Origin: Hebobacterum sp964559435
GTDB taxonomy: Bacteria; Armatimonadota; Hebobacteria; Hebobacterales; Hebobacteraceae
Assembly: GCA_964559435.1 (NCBI GenBank)
Contig: CAZLHI010000012.1
Coordinates: 1-64,000, forward strand
Reading direction: 5' to 3'
DNA: 64,000 nt
A model generated the notes under the pieces. The model was not told where the DNA came from, made no database searches, and saw nothing but the letters and a program-made list of their open reading frames with translations. The position numbers and the translations under genes are program-made. Shown in pieces: positions 60,357-64,000 of this stretch (positions are counted from its first letter, which is position 1; every line of letters begins with the position of its first letter).

Positions 60357-61762
60357 TGCGCCGCCGCGGCCGCCCGGCGGAAGGCCGAGCGGTTGCCGTT
60401 ATCTCGCTGGGCTGTCCGAAGAACCTCGTGGACACCGAGGTGATGCTCGGTTTGCTCCGCGATGCCGGCTTCCGCATTGTGTCTGATCCCAAGCGGGCCG
60501 ACGTTCTCCTCGTCAATACCTGCTGTTTCATCGGGGCAGCTCGCCAAGAAGGTGCAGAGGCCCTGGCGGAGGCCGCGGAGTGGCGGCGGAAGAGGAAGGG
60601 AAGGGCGCTCATCTGCGCTGGCTGCTGGCCGCAGATGGATGTCGCTGCCCTGCGCCAGCGGTTCCCCGAGATCGACGCGTTCATGGGTCCGGGGGATGTT
60701 TCCTCCGTGGTCGCTGTCGTCCAGAACGCCCTGGCCGGGTTGGGCACACATCGCCCGCAGTCGCCGCCCTCGGCATATCTCTTCGACGAGGCTGCCCCCC
60801 GGCTTCAGGCCACCCCACCGTGGACCGCCTATCTCAAGATCGCCGAGGGATGCAGCCATAGCTGCCGGTTCTGTGTTATCCCACGGCTCAGGGGCCCGTA
60901 CCGAAGCCGGCCCTTGGAGGCGATCATCGCGGAGGCGCGGCGCCTCGCCGACCGCGGCGTCCGCGAACTCAACCTGGTGGCCCAGGACACGATGGCCTAC
61001 GGCACCGACACGGGGGAGTGCGACATCGCGGATCTCCTGTCCGCGCTCGCGCAGTTGGACGGCATCCAGTGGCTTCGCCTCCTCTACGGCCACCCCCGCG
61101 GCCTTACGCAGAAGCTGATCGACGTGATGGCCGAGCACGACTCGATGTGCGACTACGTCGATGTGCCCTTCCAGCATGCAGACCCGGGCGTGCTCCGCAG
61201 GATGGGGAGGCCTGGCGATGGGGAAACCTACTTGGCGCTCATAGAGCGCCTCCGCGCAGCCATGCCCGACATCGCCCTCCGAAGCACGTTCTTAGTGGGC
61301 TTCCCGGGTGAGCGCGAGGCCGAGTTCGACCGATTACTTGAGTTCGTGGAGGCGGCACAGCTGGACCGTGCCGGGGTGTTCTGCTATTCGCGTGAGCCCC
61401 ACACTCCGGCTGCGGAGATGGAGGATCAGGTGCCGTCCGAGGTGGCGGAGCAGCGGTACCACGAACTCATGGTTCTCCAGCAGAAGATCTCTCTCGCCCG
61501 AAATGAATCATGGGTCGGCCGCGAGATCGAAGTGCTGGTGGAGTCACCGGGGCAGGGTTCCGCAGAATGGATCGGCCGCAGCTTCCGCGACGCGCCGGAG
61601 ATCGACGGGACGGTGAAGCTCAGCTCGCAGCGGCCGCTGCGAGCCGGCGACTTCGTGCGGGCCGAGATCGTCGCGGCCGAGCCGTACGATCTGGTGGTAG
61701 AGATGGGCGGCCGGGCTAGCCGCGCTGCTCGGAGATCACGCGGTCGAGGTAGGCGACGGTGA
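60356..61762 (+). CDS. rimO: Ribosomal protein S12 methylthiotransferase RimO
   Basis: 468 aa. It puts a methylthio group on Asp of S12 using two Fe-S clusters. N-terminal cluster Cys in SLGCPKNLVDTEVM (about 16-29), NTCCFIGAARQE (about 49-60) and CAGCWPQ; the radical-SAM cluster is in EGCSHSCRFCVIPRLRGP (about 163-180); a C-terminal TRAM domain ends the protein. The second motif has Cys-Cys where CGF is usual. ATG 60356 overlaps the previous stop, so translation is coupled. Its last 47 bp overlap, on the opposite strand, a small gene at 61716. Confidence 0.94.
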   Translation: MRRRGRPAEGRAVAVISLGCPKNLVDTEVMLGLLRDAGFRIVSDPKRADVLLVNTCCFIGAARQEGAEALAEAAEWRRKRKGRALICAGCWPQMDVAALRQRFPEIDAFMGPGDVSSVVAVVQNALAGLGTHRPQSPPSAYLFDEAAPRLQATPPWTAYLKIAEGCSHSCRFCVIPRLRGPYRSRPLEAIIAEARRLADRGVRELNLVAQDTMAYGTDTGECDIADLLSALAQLDGIQWLRLLYGHPRGLTQKLIDVMAEHDSMCDYVDVPFQHADPGVLRRMGRPGDGETYLALIERLRAAMPDIALRSTFLVGFPGEREAEFDRLLEFVEAAQLDRAGVFCYSREPHTPAAEMEDQVPSEVAEQRYHELMVLQQKISLARNESWVGREIEVLVESPGQGSAEWIGRSFRDAPEIDGTVKLSSQRPLRAGDFVRAEIVAAEPYDLVVEMGGRASRAARRSRGRGRRR

Positions 61763-61937
61763 ACAGGTAGCCCCCGCCGTGGGTCAGAGCATCCTCCGTT
61801 CGATGGACCTTGCACCAAAGCACTTCGTTCGTGTCATCGCGACCGACTTCGAGGGAGGCCAGCTCGATGGCGGGCCACTTGTCCCGGATGAACTCCAGCA
61901 TGTGGAGGGCAAAGGATTCGGCTTGGCTCCTGTCCAT
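61716..61937 (-). CDS. Small acidic hypothetical protein, 73 aa, antisense-overlapping rimO
   Basis: Function not recognised. ATG 61937 has CGAGGAG 7 nt upstream and is preferred to a longer frame. The protein is compact (MDRSQAESFALHMLEFIRDKW start, then an alpha/beta pattern ending TVAYLDRVISEQRG) with a good mix of charged and hydrophobic residues, unlike random antisense frames. It overlaps the end of rimO by 47 bp tail to tail. Transcript interference between the two is likely if both are expressed. Confidence 0.6.
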   Translation of the reverse strand: MDRSQAESFALHMLEFIRDKWPAIELASLEVGRDDTNEVLWCKVHRTEDALTHGGGYLFTVAYLDRVISEQRG

Positions 61938-62011
61938 GAGCGAACTCCTCGCGGCTACTCGGGCCTTCTCACCCTTCCCCTCTATTCCACCCGGCGCCTG
62001 CTGCCCCTGCG

Positions 62012-62428
62012 TCACGGCTTGGGTCGGCGCGGGCAGTCGGGCTGGCAGGGCGGGTCGGAGACGGGGAGGTCGGCGATCTTGCGGAGGCGGAGGGGGCGAT
62101 TCGTGAGCCACTCGAAGCCGCGTACGGGGAAGGCTGACTTGGGGTGGATGCGCACGTCACTGTCGGACACCGGCTGGTCCACGACGTAGAGGATGCCGTC
62201 CTGGGTCCCGTTGTGGCAGACCGAGACCGGGCTGTCCGTATGACCCACGCCGAGGCCGAGGCAGGTGGGTCTGTGGGAGAAGGCCTCGGCAACGGGGCGG
62301 CTGCGGGTGATCGAGCTGCCCACCAGAAGCTCTTCGAGGCGCAAGGGCGAGCCGTGGAACCAGGCCCCGTCGTCGAGGTTGGCCGGGATGTCCGAGACGC
62401 TGAACTCGGTGGGATCTTTGCTCCTCAC
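62012..62428 (-). CDS. Hypothetical protein, possible ADP-ribosyltransferase-like fold
   Basis: 138 aa from GTG 62428 (VRSKDPTEFSVSD); no SD site, and a longer frame to 62494 exists. The central part WFHGSPLRLEELLVGSSITRSRPVAEAFSHRPTCLG (in pieces), GILYVVDQPV and HPKSAFPVRGFEWLTNRP resembles small proteins whose HGSP and LYxVD spacing recalls RNA 2'-phosphotransferase/ADP-ribosyltransferase folds. The family cannot be named. It ends in a Pro/Arg-rich run. The 73-aa gene lies downstream on the same strand. Confidence 0.5.
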   Translation of the reverse strand: MRSKDPTEFSVSDIPANLDDGAWFHGSPLRLEELLVGSSITRSRPVAEAFSHRPTCLGLGVGHTDSPVSVCHNGTQDGILYVVDQPVSDSDVRIHPKSAFPVRGFEWLTNRPLRLRKIADLPVSDPPCQPDCPRRPKP

Positions 62429-62512
62429 CCGGCTGTGATTCGGCGATGCGCTGAGCAGTTCCTGTCCTGGTGCGGCTGACTCAGCCGTCAGCAAGCGCGG
62501 ACTGGGGCGTCA

Positions 62513-62542
62513 TTGGTCGGGTCTTAGTGTATGTGGTATAAT
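62513..62542 (+). promoter_or_regulatory. Extended -10 promoter of the yggS-sepF cluster
   Basis: A perfect TATAAT (62537-62542) with TGG before it (TGn extension), 18 bp after TTGGTC (62513-62518, a weak -35). Initiation near 62549 gives a leader of about 30 nt with GGAGG before ATG 62579. Confidence 0.7.
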
Positions 62543-62578
62543 TGACCACCGAAGGCGTTCTCTGGAGGTATCTCGGCG

Positions 62579-63283
62579 ATGTCGAAGACAGCATCATCGG
62601 TCGATATCGCCGAAAATGTGGCCCGGGTCCGGGACCGCATCGCGCGGGCCGCAGAGCGCTGTGGCCGCTCGCCCGAGGACATCAGACTCGTGGCCGTATC
62701 GAAGGTCGTCGAGGCCGAGCAGGTCAGGCAGGCCGTGGCCGCGGGAATCACCGACATCGGCGAGAACTACGTGCAGGAGGCGGCCGCAAAGCGGCCGGAA
62801 GTCGGCGGCGGGGCGCGGTGGCACATGATAGGCCACCTCCAGCGCAACAAGGCCGGGCAAGCCGTACAGATCTTTGACATGATACAGACGGTTGACAGCC
62901 AACGACTCGCCGAGGCCATAGGGCGCCGGGCCGAAGCCGCCGGCCGGACGATGTCCGTGCTGCTCCAGGTGAACACCTCGGGGGAAGAGAGCAAGTCCGG
63001 CGTGGCGCCGGAGGAGGTCGAAGGACTGCTCGATTCGGTTCGCGATATGCCCGGCCTAGGGGTCGAAGGAGTGATGACGATCGGCCGGTGGGACCCGGAC
63101 CCGGAGAGAGCGCGGCCCGAGTTCAGGCTGTTGGCGGAGCTGGCGAGGGAGTTGAGAGATCGCAGCGGGATGGCGATGAAGTGGCTGTCGATGGGGATGA
63201 GCCACGACTTCGAGGTCGCCATCGAGGAGGGAGCAAACCTAATCAGGGTGGGAACCGCGGTGTTCGGTCCTCGGCCGAGATAG
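62579..63283 (+). CDS. yggS: PLP homeostasis protein YggS/ProSC
   Basis: 234 aa. A cytoplasmic PLP-binding barrel that keeps pyridoxal phosphate balanced. The Schiff-base Lys is in LVAVSKVVEAEQ (about 36-47); GENYVQEA, WHMIGHLQRNK (about 80-90), the phosphate-binding LSMGMSHDFEVAI (about 200-212) and final GTAVFGPR are standard. ATG 62579 follows GGAGG. Gene order yggS-sepF-proC is conserved next to cell-division genes in Gram-positives, cyanobacteria and relatives. Confidence 0.95.
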   Translation: MSKTASSVDIAENVARVRDRIARAAERCGRSPEDIRLVAVSKVVEAEQVRQAVAAGITDIGENYVQEAAAKRPEVGGGARWHMIGHLQRNKAGQAVQIFDMIQTVDSQRLAEAIGRRAEAAGRTMSVLLQVNTSGEESKSGVAPEEVEGLLDSVRDMPGLGVEGVMTIGRWDPDPERARPEFRLLAELARELRDRSGMAMKWLSMGMSHDFEVAIEEGANLIRVGTAVFGPRPR

Positions 63284-63352
63284 CCGCAACGCACAGCACA
63301 GCGACCTCAGCAGCAATCGATCGTACTAGCATCAACGGGAGGGCTATCGCAC

Positions 63353-63775
63353 ATGTTTGGCATCGTAGACAGGATCAAGTCCATGCTGTTCGCGGAGGGG
63401 GGGTACGGAGTGGTGCCACTGGAGGAGGACTATGAAAACGGCGCCCCGGCTCCGCGGCGTAGAGAGCGACTTATCAGGCTGCATTCGCGTGCGGGAGAGA
63501 TATTCATTCGGCGTCCGCGCAACCAGGACGACGCTCGGATCTGTGTGGACTGTCTGCGAAGCCGGCGAGCGGTGGTCGTCAATCTGAAGGAAGTGCAGCC
63601 CGAGCATGCGCTGCGCGTGTTCGACTTCCTGGCGGGTGCGACGTACGCGGTGGGGGGACAACTGGAACAGGCAGGCGATGGCGTCTATCTCCTGACTCCG
63701 CAGAACATTGGCGTGATGGCGGAGGAAGAGGGAGGCCCGACGACGCCGAATTCAAACGTCTGGCAGGAGATCTGA
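63353..63775 (+). CDS. sepF: Cell division protein SepF
   Basis: 140 aa. SepF bundles FtsZ filaments and anchors them to the membrane. An N-terminal amphipathic helix (MFGIVDRIKSMLF) for membrane binding, a short variable linker, then the SepF fold: EIFIRRPRNQDDARICVDCLRSRRAVVVNL (in pieces), RVFDFLAGATYAVGGQLEQAGDGVYLLTP. ATG 63353 follows GGGAGGGC. Its presence suggests a division machinery of the terrabacterial type rather than a proteobacterial one. Confidence 0.95.
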   Translation: MFGIVDRIKSMLFAEGGYGVVPLEEDYENGAPAPRRRERLIRLHSRAGEIFIRRPRNQDDARICVDCLRSRRAVVVNLKEVQPEHALRVFDFLAGATYAVGGQLEQAGDGVYLLTPQNIGVMAEEEGGPTTPNSNVWQEI

Positions 63776-63851
63776 CCGGCCTCTATCCGGTCGCGCTGGC
63801 CGCACAGCGAAGGCCTTCTGCTCAGGGCAGGGGGCGGGGAGAGCGTCAACG

Positions 63852-63870
63852 CCGGAGGTGACCCCTCCGG
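63852..63870 (+). promoter_or_regulatory. Hairpin in the sepF-proC interval
   Basis: CCGGAGG (63852-63858) pairs with CCTCCGG (63864-63870), 5-nt loop, followed by TCGTTCTCCTCTT. It may reduce read-through into proC or protect the upstream message; the T-run is mixed with C, so termination would be weak. Confidence 0.45.
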
Positions 63871-63895
63871 TCGTTCTCCTCTTGGGAGGACCATT

Positions 63896-64000
63896 ATGCC
63901 ACGCCAACACAGACTCGGAGTGATCGGGGTCGGCAACATGGGTTCCGCGTTGGTGCGCGGGATTGTCGAAGCCGGCGCGGTGCCGGCCGAGAAGGTCATC
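63896..64000 (+). CDS. proC: Pyrroline-5-carboxylate reductase, N-terminal part (cut by window end)
   Basis: 35 codons visible before the window ends. MPRQHRLGVIGVGNMG then SALVRGIVEAG is the NAD(P) loop of ProC (GxGxMG), the last enzyme of proline synthesis. ATG 63896 has GGGAGGA 5 nt upstream. Position after sepF fits the conserved order. Only the start can be confirmed here. Confidence 0.85.
   Translation, partial: MPRQHRLGVIGVGNMGSALVRGIVEAGAVPAEKVI

Noticed and set aside
1..64000. CRISPR arrays, insertion sequences, prophage genes or integrases
   Set aside because: No evenly spaced direct repeats, terminal inverted repeats, transposase or integrase sequence was seen; the excisionase-type HTH gene stands alone.

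Overview
This is a GC-rich, gene-dense bacterial chromosome segment with many GTG starts, frequent ATGA/GTGA stop-start overlaps and strong Shine-Dalgarno sites. It looks like an uncultured diderm outside the Proteobacteria. A heptose-kinase-like gene fits an LPS-type envelope, while the yggS-sepF-proC order, GatCA and a DUF6785-type membrane protein fit the Terrabacteria side (for example Armatimonadota). That placement is inference only. I see no CRISPR array, transposase or prophage.

Layout. 1-5400: the end of a damaged class II tRNA, a small membrane protein, a strong promoter with a leader terminator ahead of purA, then nth, a heptose-kinase-like gene and nfo, then a decayed fragment. 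5600-14400: dnaG-rpoD, an anchored hypothetical protein, tRNA-Ala(CGC), moeA and a moeA fused to a periplasmic-binding-like domain, then a sugar isomerase facing them. 14500-18800: a small excisionase-type HTH gene with its own promoter and a membrane partner, a decayed gcvT-gcvH pair, a LysE exporter apparently starting at CTG, pgeF and a secreted protein. 18900-32700: an esterase, a GT-C-like membrane protein, an Fe-S aldo/keto reductase, a DUF6785-like membrane protein, two isoprenylcysteine-methyltransferase-like proteins, a sugar ABC importer whose first permease carries a 7-bp tandem duplication, a nucleoside-hydrolase remnant and a bactofilin-like membrane protein. 33000-37600: a MEDS-domain protein, a UroD-type methyltransferase and two divergent GH4 enzymes. 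37700-44100: coaX-dus and an uncharacterised run containing an acyl-ACP-reductase-like protein. 44100-48500: pgl-zwf and a MalK/UgpC-like ATPase. 48600-61800: a large secreted hydrolase-like protein, gatC-gatA, a V4R-like protein, an Hps-RraA fusion, a ketopantoate reductase-like protein, a methyl-H4folate methyltransferase, an ADP-forming acyl-CoA synthetase, a DRTGG protein and rimO. 62000-64000: yggS-sepF-proC.

How the genes may work together. Carbohydrate use is prominent (ABC importer, two GH4 enzymes, secreted hydrolase, esterase, sugar isomerase, oxidative pentose phosphate enzymes). The pterin-dependent methyltransferase, ADP-forming acyl-CoA synthetase and phosphotransacetylase-like regulator lie consecutively and suggest C1 and acetyl-CoA metabolism with ATP gained from acyl-CoA. 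The most useful leads are the purA leader, the COG5322 / quinate-dehydrogenase-like / ferredoxin-AKR run, the V4R protein beside gatCA, promoters almost touching start codons, and several gene remnants caught in decay.
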